This document shows, one piece after another, positions 43,118 through 54,353 of a stretch of 64,000 bases of DNA. The stretch lies in contig NZ_CP108393.1 of assembly GCF_035961655.1 (NCBI RefSeq), forward strand, positions 2,711,501-2,775,500, given 5' to 3'. Below the pieces are notes generated by a model. That model had not been told where the DNA came from. It saw only the letters and a list, made by a program, of their open reading frames with translations, and searched no databases. The position numbers and the translations under genes are program-made. The stretch comes from Streptomyces sp. NBC_01317. Lineage in GTDB: Bacteria > Actinomycetota > Actinomycetes > Streptomycetales > Streptomycetaceae. How positions within the stretch are numbered: the first letter of the stretch is position 1; each line of letters begins with the position of its first letter.

Positions 43118-46100
43118 CTGCGTGCCTCCTCGACTGTCTCCCCCGTCTCTTCGGTATGTACCGCGGTCCGCTCCCCGGGCGCTGTCTGCCCCGCGAGCTC
43201 GGCCTCGACGTCGCGCCGGCCGTTCTTCGCCCCCTGGTGGAAACCACCGAGCCTGCGGCGCAGCTCTTCCGCGTCGATGCTCCCGGTGCGCTCCTGGGGG
43301 GCGAGGGGAACCGGCGTGACGATCTTGGGGGTCCGTTTGGGCAGGCCCTTGTCGGTGACACGTTCCCCCCGTGCGGGGGCGGGGGATCCGTCCCCCGTCC
43401 GGGGCGGAGTCGCGCCCGGCTGCCGGGGCAGCCGCATCGTGAAGGTGTCCTGGTCGGGGGTACGTTCATGGGCGTCGGGCCCGATCGCGTACGGCCCTGG
43501 GGCGACGGGGGCGGGGGCGACGTCGCGTCCCGGTCGGGCAGGGGTGCCCTCGGGGGCGCCGGGCCCGTCTCCTCGTACGGAACCGTCTGACGAGGCGTCA
43601 CGCGCCGTGGCGGCGGCCCGCAGAGCGGCCGCGGCGGCCTCCGCCGCGTCCACGCCGCCGACCTGGCCACCGGCCGCGCTCCGCGCCTCGGCGGCGGCCC
43701 ACAGGGCCTCCTCGGCGGCAGCGGCGTCCTCGGCGTTCAGCCGGTCGACGGCCTCGCTCAGGGCGGCGGCGGCGGAGACGTGCTCCTGGTCCGGACCACC
43801 CGCCGAGGCGCCGTGCGCTTCGGCCGCGTCCACCCCACCCACCTGACCGCTCGCGGCGCTCCGCGCTTCCGCGGCGGCCCAGAGGGCCTCCTCCGCGGCG
43901 GCGGCAGCGGCGGCGTCCTCGGTGTTCAATCGGCTGAGGGCCTCGCTCAACGCGTCGGTCGCGGCGGAGACGGGCACGGCACCCGTGACGGCCCCGGCCC
44001 CCTTGCTCCGCGCCTCGGCGGCGGCCCACAGCGCTTCTTCGTCGGCGTCAGCGTCCCGAGCGGCCTCGGCGCCCCCAGCGGCCCCACTCCGGCCGTTCCG
44101 GGCCTCGGCGGCGGCCCACAGCGCTTCGTCGTCGGCGTCAGCGTCCCGAGCGGGCCCGACGGCCCCACTCCGCGCGTTCCGCGCCTCGGCAGCGGCCCAC
44201 AGCGCTTCCTCGGCTTCCGCCGGGTCCACATCGGTGCCGCGGCCCGACACGAGGGCATCCGCCGCGTCCCCGCCCACGCCCGCCGCGTCCCGACCCGGGC
44301 CGGCGACGCCGCGGGCCTCCGCAGCCGCCCAGAGCGCCTCCTCGGCGGCATCCGCCGAGTCCACACCGGCGCCCCGCGCCGGTACGGCCGCGTCCGCCGC
44401 GTCCCGAACGGATCCGGGAGCCCCACTGCGGGCTTCCGCAGCCGCCCACAACGCTTCCTCGGCAGCCTCGCGCAACTTCCCACCGGCGCCCCGCCCCCGC
44501 GCGGCAGCCTCCGCCGCGTCCGGAGCCGTGTCCACGCCGGTGTCCGTGTCCCGAGCGCGCGCGGCGGCCGCGTTACGGGCCTCCGCCGCCGCCCACAAGG
44601 CTTCCTCGTCGGCGTCCGCCGACTTCCCGCCGGCGCCCCGCCGCGGCAGGACGGTGCCCGCCGCGTCCGGACCCGCACCCGTGTCCGTGCCCCGGGCGCG
44701 CGCAGCGCCGTCCGCCGCGTCCGCACCCAGGGCCGCCTCGCCGGACGGGTCCCCGGCCTCGGCGCGGTCGCCCGCCCCGGCGTCGACGCCGGGCCGCGCA
44801 CCCGCGCGGATGCCGGCCCCCGGGCGGTCGCCCGCCGGGTCGTCGGCGTCGGCGGAAACCGCGTGCAGCGACCCCGTCGCCTCCGCCTTCAGGATCGCCT
44901 GTTCCGCCGCCACCACCAACGGATCCGGTTCCGGTTCCGAACGGCCCGGCAGCGCGTTGGAGTTGGACTCCGCCACCGACCCCGGCAGCCGGAACGTCGG
45001 CGCCTTGTCCGCCTGCTTGTCCTTCGGCCGCGGCTCCCGCGGCTCCGCCGCCACCGCCGGGAGCAGTGCCTGCGGCAGTACGACCACCGCCGCCACGCCC
45101 CCCTGCTCGTGCTCGCGCAGTTCGACCCGTACGCCATGACGCGCGGCCAGCAGCCCGGTCACGCGGAGTCCCAGTCCGTCGGCCACCTGCCCGGTGCCCG
45201 CCTCCGGCTCCGCCGTCGGCTCGGCGAGGAGCGCGTTCAGCTCCTCCAGCCGCGCCGCCGACAGGCCGACGCCCTGGTCCTCGACGGAGAGCATCACCTC
45301 GCCGTTCTCCAACAGCCAGCCGGACAGCTCCACTTCGGCGTCCGACGGCGAGAACGACGCGGCGTTCTCCAGCAGTTCGGCCACCAGGTGGCTGAGGTCG
45401 TCCGCGACGAACCCGGCCACCTGGATGTGCTGCGGCAGCTCATGGATCGTGACCCGCTCGTACCGCTCGATCTCGCTGACGGCCGCACGCAGGACGTCCA
45501 CCAGCGGCACGGGCCCGGTGGGCGCGTGGGCGTGTTCGTACCCCGCGAGCAGCAGCAGGTTCTCGCTGTGCCGCCGCATGACCGTAGCCAGGTGGTCGAC
45601 CTTGAAGAGCGTGGCGAGGCGGTCGGGCTCCTGCTCCCGCTCCTCCAGACCCTCGATGACGGCGAGTTGGCGCTCGACCAGCCCGAGCGTGCGCAGCGAC
45701 AGGTTGACGAAGGTGTGGTGCACGGTGTGGCGCAGCTGCTGGAGCTGGACGCCGATCTCGGCGGTGGCCTCCTGGAGTTCGGAGCGCTGCGCCACGACCT
45801 TCTCGCGCGCGCCGATCAAGTCGCTGCGGTCGCTGTCCAGTTGGTCCGTACGGCTGGAGAGGTCGAGGAGCTTGCCGTGCAGCGCGTTGAGGGACCGTAC
45901 GACCTGGGCGAACTCGTCGTTGCGGCCGGTGAACCTGATCGGCTCTTCGGTCTCGGGCGCGCCCGCGACCCGGGCCGCGCCGATCCGCAGGACGGCGAGC
46001 GGCCGGGTGAGCGTACGGGCGACGGCCGTGGACACGCCGACGGCGATCAGCAGACAGCCGCCGAGGAGCGCGACACGCAGCTCCAGGTCGGTGACGCCGT

Positions 46101-47286
46101 CGTCGCGCAACTTCTCCAACTGGGCGACCTGGCTGGAGCCGAGGCCGGACTCGACGCCGCGCATCTGGTCGATCCGGGCGGAGAGCGCGGCGCCGACCTT
46201 CTCCTGGTCCGCCTGACGCTCGGACTCGGACAGCTCGGGCCGGTCGGTGAGCTGGGTGAGGAAGCCGTCGGCGGCCTTGACGTCAGGGCCTGTGACGGTG
46301 GCCGCGAAGGAGTCCCGTGCCTCGGCGCCCGCGGCCTGGTCGAAGTCGGCGAGGGCGCCCAGTTCCCGGACGCGGGACTGCTGGGCGGCCGCGCTGAGGG
46401 AGTCGCGGAGCTCGTCGTTCTTCTTGCTGTCGCCGCCGGCGGACGGTTCGAGGGCCAGACCGGTGACCGGGTCGATCTGCGGCTGCGCGCTCTGCCCGCC
46501 GGGCACGGCGAGCGCGGCGAGCAGCAGTCCGCGGGTGGCGGAGGCCTGCTCGACGGCGCGGCCGAGGTCGGCGGGCGCGCGGGTGCCGTCGGCGGCCTCG
46601 GCCGGGGCCTTCTCGGCCAGTTCGTCGGCGAGGGCCTGGAGCTTGGCGATGACGTCCGAATACGCGCGGTACGCCTCCAGGGCCGAGCCCTTGCCGGTGA
46701 GGGCGGCGCGCCGGAGGGAGGGGACGGTGGCGAGATCGCGGAGGAGGCCGGGTGAGGCCGTCGCGGCGGCGCGGATCTCGTCGATCTGGCGGTCGACGCG
46801 GGTGCTGCGGGTCGCGGAGACCTCGTGCCCGCTCTTCTTGCCGCCGTCGGCGCCGCCCCCCTCGCCGCTGTCACCGTCGCCGCCCGCCTGCTCGCGCCCC
46901 GCCGCGATGAACACGACGACCTCGTCGCGCTCGTCCGCGAGGGAGTGGGAGAGGGTCACGGCCTGCTGGTTCAGCTGGGCGAGGGTGACCAGGTTCTGCG
47001 CGTCGTTGAGGTCGGCGGAGACGATGAGGAGGCCGGGAGCGCCCGCCGCGACGACGGTCACCCCCACGAGGGCGACGCCGACGACGAGCCGGTTGCGCAC
47101 CCGCGCCCGGCGTCCGGCGGGGACGGCAGCCGCACCCGTGGCACCGGTGGCGCCCGTGACGCCGGTGGACACACCGCCGGTGGGCACGCCGGTGACACCG
47201 GTGGTCCCGTTCGCTCCAGGGTTCAAGGGGCCGCCCGGAGTCTCACCGCGCGTGACGCCGTTGCCCCGAGGCCGCTTCTTTCGCAC
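43114..47286 (-). CDS. cvnA: Conservon sensor kinase-like protein CvnA with repeated C-terminal tail
   Basis: A 1390-aa membrane protein. The N-terminus is Gly/Thr/Val-rich, then one membrane helix (NRLVVGVALVGVTVVAAGAP), a long extracellular nitrate-sensor-like helical region, a second membrane helix (LLGGCLLIAVGVSTAVART, about 405-424), HAMP, a dimerisation helix, and a HATPase with N-box DDLSHLVAELLENAASFS and G-boxes SVEDQGVGLSAARL and GLGLRVTGLLA. There is no phosphoacceptor His motif of the usual type. Residues ~890-1205 hold eight exact EALWAAAEAR repeats plus a degenerate one. Length exceeds the ~800-1000 aa usual for CvnA. Confidence 0.93.
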   Translation of the reverse strand: MRKKRPRGNGVTRGETPGGPLNPGANGTTGVTGVPTGGVSTGVTGATGATGAAAVPAGRRARVRNRLVVGVALVGVTVVAAGAPGLLIVSADLNDAQNLVTLAQLNQQAVTLSHSLADERDEVVVFIAAGREQAGGDGDSGEGGGADGGKKSGHEVSATRSTRVDRQIDEIRAAATASPGLLRDLATVPSLRRAALTGKGSALEAYRAYSDVIAKLQALADELAEKAPAEAADGTRAPADLGRAVEQASATRGLLLAALAVPGGQSAQPQIDPVTGLALEPSAGGDSKKNDELRDSLSAAAQQSRVRELGALADFDQAAGAEARDSFAATVTGPDVKAADGFLTQLTDRPELSESERQADQEKVGAALSARIDQMRGVESGLGSSQVAQLEKLRDDGVTDLELRVALLGGCLLIAVGVSTAVARTLTRPLAVLRIGAARVAGAPETEEPIRFTGRNDEFAQVVRSLNALHGKLLDLSSRTDQLDSDRSDLIGAREKVVAQRSELQEATAEIGVQLQQLRHTVHHTFVNLSLRTLGLVERQLAVIEGLEEREQEPDRLATLFKVDHLATVMRRHSENLLLLAGYEHAHAPTGPVPLVDVLRAAVSEIERYERVTIHELPQHIQVAGFVADDLSHLVAELLENAASFSPSDAEVELSGWLLENGEVMLSVEDQGVGLSAARLEELNALLAEPTAEPEAGTGQVADGLGLRVTGLLAARHGVRVELREHEQGGVAAVVVLPQALLPAVAAEPREPRPKDKQADKAPTFRLPGSVAESNSNALPGRSEPEPDPLVVAAEQAILKAEATGSLHAVSADADDPAGDRPGAGIRAGARPGVDAGAGDRAEAGDPSGEAALGADAADGAARARGTDTGAGPDAAGTVLPRRGAGGKSADADEEALWAAAEARNAAAARARDTDTGVDTAPDAAEAAARGRGAGGKLREAAEEALWAAAEARSGAPGSVRDAADAAVPARGAGVDSADAAEEALWAAAEARGVAGPGRDAAGVGGDAADALVSGRGTDVDPAEAEEALWAAAEARNARSGAVGPARDADADDEALWAAAEARNGRSGAAGGAEAARDADADEEALWAAAEARSKGAGAVTGAVPVSAATDALSEALSRLNTEDAAAAAAAEEALWAAAEARSAASGQVGGVDAAEAHGASAGGPDQEHVSAAAALSEAVDRLNAEDAAAAEEALWAAAEARSAAGGQVGGVDAAEAAAAALRAAATARDASSDGSVRGDGPGAPEGTPARPGRDVAPAPVAPGPYAIGPDAHERTPDQDTFTMRLPRQPGATPPRTGDGSPAPARGERVTDKGLPKRTPKIVTPVPLAPQERTGSIDAEELRRRLGGFHQGAKNGRRDVEAELAGQTAPGERTAVHTEETGETVEEARS
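43683..44612 (-). repeat. EALWAAAEAR coding repeat array in cvnA
   Basis: Eight copies of a 30-bp coding unit recur with spacers of about 66 to 180 bp, each followed by a variable Ala/Gly/Asp-rich linker. A ninth degenerate copy (ALRAAATAR) lies just beyond the lower-coordinate end. DNA identity between copies is high, indicating recent duplication. Confidence 0.92.
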
Positions 47287-47614
47287 CGGTGCTCACATTC
47301 TTGTTCTCGTCCGCCCATGAAGCGGAGATGACATCCGGTCAGCGACGAGACATCGGCCGCTCCGCCACCTGAACGAGTCAACATCACAGAGGAGTTGACC
47401 AACAACTCTTCCCAGGGGGCGCACTACCGGAACCTGTTACGCCGGGTGGACCTTACGCGCACGCTTTGGCAGGATGCGCGCCCGCAGCTCCCCGGAAGGG
47501 CGCTCCACCACCGAAACACACCGTCTGACCTGGGTGTAAAGGCCACTGACCAACCATGCAGACGGCGTGAAGGACCCATGCGGAAGGGTGCGGGGCTCGT
47601 GCAGACTGGCTCCC
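47287..47614. other. 328-nt divergent intergenic region cvnA / PP2C-like gene
   Basis: No coding pattern. It must contain the conservon promoter and that of the PP2C-like gene. A perfect dyad GAGTTG-ACCAA-CAACTC lies at 47392-47408. TTGACT-like and TTGGCA-like boxes occur, but none has a convincing partner -10. Confidence 0.55.
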
Positions 47615-48406
47615 ATGCGCATCGAACTCGTCACCGCTCCCGGCACCGCCGAACGCCCCAATGAGGACTGGACAGCCGTGTCACTGCCCGCGAGCGGTGA
47701 GGGCGGTGTGCTGGTGGTCCTGGACGGGGTGACCCCGCCGGCGGGTGACGACGGTTGTGACGGTTGTGTCCACGGTGTGCCCTGGTTCACCGCCCGGCTG
47801 GGCGGCGCACTGGTCGAACTGTCCGGTTCACGGCGGGATATGACCCTCGGCGCGATCCTCTCCGCGGCGATCCGGCGCACGGCGGACGCTCACCGTGACA
47901 CCTGTGACCTTTCTCACGTACGGACGCCTCAGGCAACGGTCGTCATGGTCCGCTGGGGCACGGACGCGGTGGAGCACCTGGTGCTCTCGGACTCGACCCT
48001 GCTGCTGGAGTCACCGGACGGCGCGGTACGGGCCGTGCTGGACGACCGCCTGGACCGGATCCCCCGGGAGGCCCTGCGCCTGGTCGCCACGGCGGACGCC
48101 CTGCGCAACGCCGAGGGCGGCTTCTTCACGGCGGCGGCGGACCCGGCGGTGGCATCGAGGGCGGTGACGGGCCGGACGCCCGCGGCGGAGGTGCGGAGCG
48201 CCCTGGCCCTCACGGACGGGGCGGCGCGGTGGGTGGAGATGTTCCGGGAGGGCGGTTGGGCGGACTGCCTGGCGCTGGTACGCAAGAGCGGCCCGCAGGA
48301 GCTGGTGGACCGGGTACGGGCGGCGGAGTCGGCGGACCCGGACGGGGCGGTGTTCCGGCGCTGGAAGACGAGTGACGACGCGACGGTGGCGTACGTGGAG
48401 GTGTGA
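47615..48406 (+). CDS. PP2C-like protein phosphatase domain protein
   Basis: A 263-aa protein with traces of the PPM/PP2C fold: MRIELVTAPGTAERPNEDW at the start, VLVVLDGVTPPAGDDG (replacing the DGMGGH metal motif) and SDDATVAYVEV at the C-terminus, which matches the D-D-A-T motif. The first metal motif is altered, so activity is uncertain. The ATG at 47615 is used because the upstream 16 residues are not family-like. It is divergent from the conservon, which suggests but does not prove a shared pathway. Confidence 0.75.
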   Translation: MRIELVTAPGTAERPNEDWTAVSLPASGEGGVLVVLDGVTPPAGDDGCDGCVHGVPWFTARLGGALVELSGSRRDMTLGAILSAAIRRTADAHRDTCDLSHVRTPQATVVMVRWGTDAVEHLVLSDSTLLLESPDGAVRAVLDDRLDRIPREALRLVATADALRNAEGGFFTAAADPAVASRAVTGRTPAAEVRSALALTDGAARWVEMFREGGWADCLALVRKSGPQELVDRVRAAESADPDGAVFRRWKTSDDATVAYVEV

Positions 48407-48441
48407 CGTACGCGCGGATCTCCTCGTGCTGGTGCCCCCAC

Positions 48442-48930
48442 CTACACGCGACTGTTCAACTGATGAAGGAGCCTGGCCAGCTCGGCGACCTCGGTGCGGT
48501 CCCATTCGGCGAGCCGGCGTACGTACATGTCGCGGCGCGCGTCCCGCACCTGGCGGAAGCGGGCCAGGCCCTCGTCGGTGATCCGCACGAGCGAGGCGCG
48601 CCCGTCGGCGGGGTCGGGCTCGCGGGTGACGAGGCCCAGCTCCTCCAGGGCGCGCAGCTGGCGGCTCATGGTGGCCTTGCCGACGCCGAAGTACCCGGCG
48701 AGGGCGGTGGCGCGCTGGCTGCCGCTCTCCTCCAGCCGTACGAGCAGTCCGTACGCGGCGGGCTCCAGCTCCGGGTGGACCTCGCGGGCCATCTCGCCGG
48801 AGTTGGCTCTGGCGCGGCGCAGGAAGACGGCCAGCTCGCGCTCCAGCGCGAGGAACTCGTGGTCCACCCCGCGCCCGCCCGCCGGGGCCCGGTCGTGTGC
48901 CGTACCGCTCGCGTGTACGTCAGCAGCCAT
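48442..48930 (-). CDS. MarR-family transcriptional regulator
   Basis: A 162-aa winged-helix regulator: ELEPAAYGLLVRLEESG, recognition region GVGKATMSRQLRALEELGLV, wing REPDPADGRASLVRITDEG. No gene is paired with it as a clear target: the lysozyme gene at 49115 is transcribed away from it across 184 nt, and the intergenic region contains a GGTTTACC element. Confidence 0.92.
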   Translation of the reverse strand: MAADVHASGTAHDRAPAGGRGVDHEFLALERELAVFLRRARANSGEMAREVHPELEPAAYGLLVRLEESGSQRATALAGYFGVGKATMSRQLRALEELGLVTREPDPADGRASLVRITDEGLARFRQVRDARRDMYVRRLAEWDRTEVAELARLLHQLNSRV

Positions 48931-49114
48931 CGCGCGCTTTCCCGCTCCTGAAGGTTTACCTGGCCGGCGGCCGTTGCCGCGGGTTTCCGAACAGTATTTC
49001 GCAGGCTCGTAGGAGTGGCGTCAGCGTGCCGCGCCGCGTACGGGTGGGTGACCGTGCGTAGCGTCGTGATCCCTGTCCGAACCCCCGGACCGCCCGCCCC
49101 TGGAGGCACCACCC

Positions 49115-49954
49115 ATGCCCAAGCCCCGATCCACGACGACCGGCCGCTTGTTACGGTCCACGGCGGCCACGCTCCTGGCCGTCCCCCCGCTCCTCCTCAC
49201 GCTCCCGGCGACGGCAACGTCGGCCGCCCCCGAGCCGGTCCCCCCGACGAGGGGATCGGCGCACATGGGCACGGGGGTTCTGGCACACGAGGGCGGGGGC
49301 GGCGGCCTGCCCGCGAGCCTGCGGGCGGCCCAGACAGAGGGTGTGGACGTCTCCAGCCACCAGAAGGACGTCGACTGGGCCAAGCTGTGGGACAGCGGGG
49401 TGAAGTGGGCCTACGTAAAAGCCACCGAAGGCAGCTACTACAAGAATCCCTACTTCGGCCAGCAGTACGAGGGCTCGTACAACACCGGGATGATCCGAGG
49501 CGCGTACCACTTCGCCGCCCCGGACGACTCCGGCGGCGCCGAGCAGGCGACGTACTTCGCGGACGGCGGCGGGACGTGGTCCTCCGATGGGAGGACGCTG
49601 CCGGGGGTCCTGGACATCGAGTGGAACCCGTACGGCGCGGCCTGCTACGGCAAGACCCCGGCCCAACTGGTCTCCTGGATCCGCGACTTCCTGACGACGT
49701 ACAAGACGCGCACGGGCCGCGCGGCCCTGATCTACACGTCCACGAAGTGGTGGCGCGACTGCACGGACGACTACGCGGGCTTCGGCACCACGAACCCTCT
49801 CTGGATCGCCCGCTACGACACGACGGTCGGCGAACTCCCGGCGGGCTGGGAGTACCAGACGATCTGGCAGTACACGTCCTCAGGCCCGACGGTAGGAGAC
49901 CACAACAAGTTCAACGGCCCCCTCTCAGGCGTCAAGTCCCTGGCCACCGGCTGA
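49115..49954 (+). CDS. Secreted GH25 lysozyme (N-acetylmuramidase)
   Basis: Hydrolyses the MurNAc-GlcNAc bond in peptidoglycan. The 279-aa product has a signal peptide (LLRSTAATLLAVPPLLLTLPATATSAAP), a Gly-rich linker, and a GH25 domain: GVDVSSHQKDVDWAKLWDSG, the catalytic acidic pair region LPGVLDIEWNPYG, and IWQYTSSGPTVGDHNKFNG. All expected acidic residues are present. The gene is convergent with the ATP-binding protein gene (3 nt between stops). Confidence 0.94.
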   Translation: MPKPRSTTTGRLLRSTAATLLAVPPLLLTLPATATSAAPEPVPPTRGSAHMGTGVLAHEGGGGGLPASLRAAQTEGVDVSSHQKDVDWAKLWDSGVKWAYVKATEGSYYKNPYFGQQYEGSYNTGMIRGAYHFAAPDDSGGAEQATYFADGGGTWSSDGRTLPGVLDIEWNPYGAACYGKTPAQLVSWIRDFLTTYKTRTGRAALIYTSTKWWRDCTDDYAGFGTTNPLWIARYDTTVGELPAGWEYQTIWQYTSSGPTVGDHNKFNGPLSGVKSLATG

Positions 49955-49957
49955 CCA

Positions 49958-50377
49958 CTACGGGCTCCGGCGCCCGGCGACGGGGACGGGGACGCACACG
50001 GTCTTGAACGCGACCCACACCGTCTTGCCGACCACGTGTTCGGTGACGCCGAAGTCGTCCGCGACCTCGGACGCCAACATCAGCCCCCGGCCGTCGCAGC
50101 TCTCCATCCCGGGAGACTGCACGGCCGGGTGTCCGCCACCGCTGTCGCGCACCTCCAGCCGGACGAGCAGCCCCTCCACCGAGATCTGGACGCACATTTC
50201 CCGGCCTGGAGGCACGCCATGGAGAAGTGCGTTCGTGGCGAGCTCCGAGACGCATAACCGAATGTCGTCCTGCCGGTCGGACACGCCCCACTCCGTGAGA
50301 GTGCCCGTGACGAAGTCCCGCGCGGAGCGCACGGACTTCCGGGCTCGGGGAAATCGTTGCTGCCGTGAAAGGGACAC
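49958..50377 (-). CDS. RsbW-like ATP-binding (anti-sigma type) protein
   Basis: A 139-aa GHKL ATPase: N-box LCVSELATNALLHGVPPG, G1 VRLEVRDSGGGHPAV, and GRGLMLASEVADDFG. The family includes anti-sigma factor kinases, but many Streptomyces copies have unknown partners. It starts with GTG. It is divergent from the UTRA gene across a 182-nt gap holding a long inverted repeat. Confidence 0.9.
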   Translation of the reverse strand: MSLSRQQRFPRARKSVRSARDFVTGTLTEWGVSDRQDDIRLCVSELATNALLHGVPPGREMCVQISVEGLLVRLEVRDSGGGHPAVQSPGMESCDGRGLMLASEVADDFGVTEHVVGKTVWVAFKTVCVPVPVAGRRSP

Positions 50378-50418
50378 GGCTCATCACCGCCTTGATCCTA
50401 GGCTCTCCGATCGATGAA

Positions 50419-50450
50419 ACCTTATCGCTATCCGCGAAAGGCGACAAGGT
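50419..50450. promoter_or_regulatory. Long inverted repeat between ATPase and UTRA genes
   Basis: ACCTTATCGC and GCGACAAGGT pair at 9 of 10 positions around a 12-nt spacer. It lies in the divergent gap, 42 nt from one start and 110 nt from the other. It may be the operator for the GntR regulator encoded two genes on. Confidence 0.55.
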
Positions 50451-50559
50451 AATCTTGAGGCGCAGGGCCCAACACGGCGTCTCACTTACTGTGTAAAGCG
50501 GCAAGGTGCACCATGGTCAGCAACCGCCCCCGCAGGGCCACCAGGAGCAGGAGGACGTC

Positions 50560-51102
50560 GTGAGCGTCAGCGAGTGGGTCAGTTCCTCATTGCCGTATCT
50601 GACTCCCCGACCCGATGGACAACAGGACGCCTGGGGTGCGGAGGTGGCCGCGCGCGGGCGGCGGGGCAGTCAGCGCGTCGTCCACGCGGGCGAGGTGCCG
50701 GCGTCTCCGGATGTGGCAGGCCTGCTGGGGCTCGACGGAGAAGAGACCGTGATCGTGCGCAGGCGGATGATGTACCTCGAAGACCGGCCCTGCGAGCTCA
50801 CGGACACCTACTACCCCGCCGCCATCGCGCGCGGCACCCGTCTGGCCGGGACGGCCAAGATCCCCGGCGGGGCCGTCACCCTCCTCGCCGAGCTGGGTCA
50901 CGTGGGCGTGCGGGTCCGTGAGGACGTGACCGCCCGTCTGCCCGGCGAAGAGGAGCAAGGGGCCCTGGACATCCCACCCGGCGAACCCGTGCTGCACCTG
51001 ACGCGCGTCGCCTTCGACAGCGCCGACCGGCCCATCCAGCTCGACCTGATGACCATGCCCGCCCGGCTCCAGCGGCTGCGGTACGAGATCCGGATCGGCT
51101 GA
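50560..51102 (+). CDS. UTRA-domain protein lacking a DNA-binding domain
   Basis: A 180-aa protein that is almost entirely a UTRA ligand-binding domain (VVHAGEVPASPDVAGLLGLDG, YLEDRPCELTDTYYPAAIARG, PVLHLTRVAFDSADRPIQLD). It has no GntR helix-turn-helix; the residues before the domain are VSVSEWVSSSLPYLTPRPDG. The GTG at 50560 follows GGAGG. It lies directly upstream of a full GntR/UTRA gene (2 nt gap), so it may modulate that protein by heterodimerisation (inference). Confidence 0.85.
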   Translation: MSVSEWVSSSLPYLTPRPDGQQDAWGAEVAARGRRGSQRVVHAGEVPASPDVAGLLGLDGEETVIVRRRMMYLEDRPCELTDTYYPAAIARGTRLAGTAKIPGGAVTLLAELGHVGVRVREDVTARLPGEEEQGALDIPPGEPVLHLTRVAFDSADRPIQLDLMTMPARLQRLRYEIRIG

Positions 51103-51104
51103 CC

Positions 51105-51878
51105 ATGCCCAGGACCGAGGAAGACGCGTACGACCGCCGGTCGCTCCACGAGCGGCTGGCCGCCGACCTGCGCGACGAGATCATGACCGGCGAGCTGGCG
51201 CCCGGCGCCAAGGTGCCCTCCACGGCCCGGCTCAAGGAGCGGTTCGACGCCTCCAGCGCCACCGTGCAGAAGGCGCTGCAACTCCTCAAGGACGAGCGGC
51301 TGGTCGTCGGCCGCGCGGGCGCCGCCGTGACCGTACGGGAGCACCGGCAGCGGACCGTACGGCCCGCCGACTACATGGCACCGGCCGAGGCCGGGGAGCC
51401 GTACCGCTGGTTGAGTGAGGCAGCGAAACAGGGCGCCCCGGCCCGGAGCAAGCTCATCGCCGTCGCCGAGGTCACCGCACCGGCCGATGTCGCCGCCTCC
51501 CTGGGCCTGCCGGAGGGCGGCACCGCCCTGCTCCGCCACCAGTTGCTGACGCAGGACGACGAACCCGTGGAGCTCGTGCACTCGTACTACCCGCCGGGCA
51601 TCGCCCGCGGTACGCCGCTCATGGAACGCAGCCGGATCAAGGGTGGCACCCCGACGCTCCTGGCCGGCCTCGGGCATCCGCCCCGCCTGAGCGTCGACCA
51701 CGTCTCCGCCCGGGTGCCCACACAGGAGCAGTACGAGGCGCTGCGGCTGCCCGGCGACCTCCCCGTACTGCGTACGTTGCGCGTCGTCTACAGCGACGAC
51801 CACCGCCCGATCGAGGCCACCGTCATGGTCAAGGCCGGTCATCTCTACGAGTTGCGGTACGAGTTCACGGCGGAGTGA
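51105..51878 (+). CDS. GntR-family regulator with UTRA domain
   Basis: A 257-aa HutC-type regulator: a winged helix (LHERLAADLRDEIMTGELAPGAKV; PSTARLKERFDASSATVQKALQ) and a UTRA domain (ELVHSYYPPGIARGTPLMERS; LRTLRVVYSDDHRPIEATV). Its UTRA part parallels that of the preceding gene, suggesting duplication. The start lies 2 nt after the previous stop. Confidence 0.93.
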   Translation: MPRTEEDAYDRRSLHERLAADLRDEIMTGELAPGAKVPSTARLKERFDASSATVQKALQLLKDERLVVGRAGAAVTVREHRQRTVRPADYMAPAEAGEPYRWLSEAAKQGAPARSKLIAVAEVTAPADVAASLGLPEGGTALLRHQLLTQDDEPVELVHSYYPPGIARGTPLMERSRIKGGTPTLLAGLGHPPRLSVDHVSARVPTQEQYEALRLPGDLPVLRTLRVVYSDDHRPIEATVMVKAGHLYELRYEFTAE

Positions 51879-51926
51879 GACGGCCGCGCCCGCCCGGAAC
51901 GTACATTCCAGGCGGGCGCGGCCGTC
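51879..51926. terminator. Bidirectional hairpin between GntR and lon
   Basis: The arms 51879-51894 and 51911-51926 form a perfect 16-bp stem with a 16-nt loop that can itself pair (GGAA/TTCC). It lies immediately after the GntR stop and before the convergent lon stop, so it can terminate both. Confidence 0.85.
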
Positions 51927-51944
51927 ATCAGCAGGCCGGGGCCC

Positions 51945-54353
<2,409 letters not shown>

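Noticed and set aside
43780..46755. Long plus-strand open frame (991 codons) antisense to cvnA
   Set aside because: Codon-position mirror of the repeat-rich cvnA; no ribosome site and no recognizable domain.
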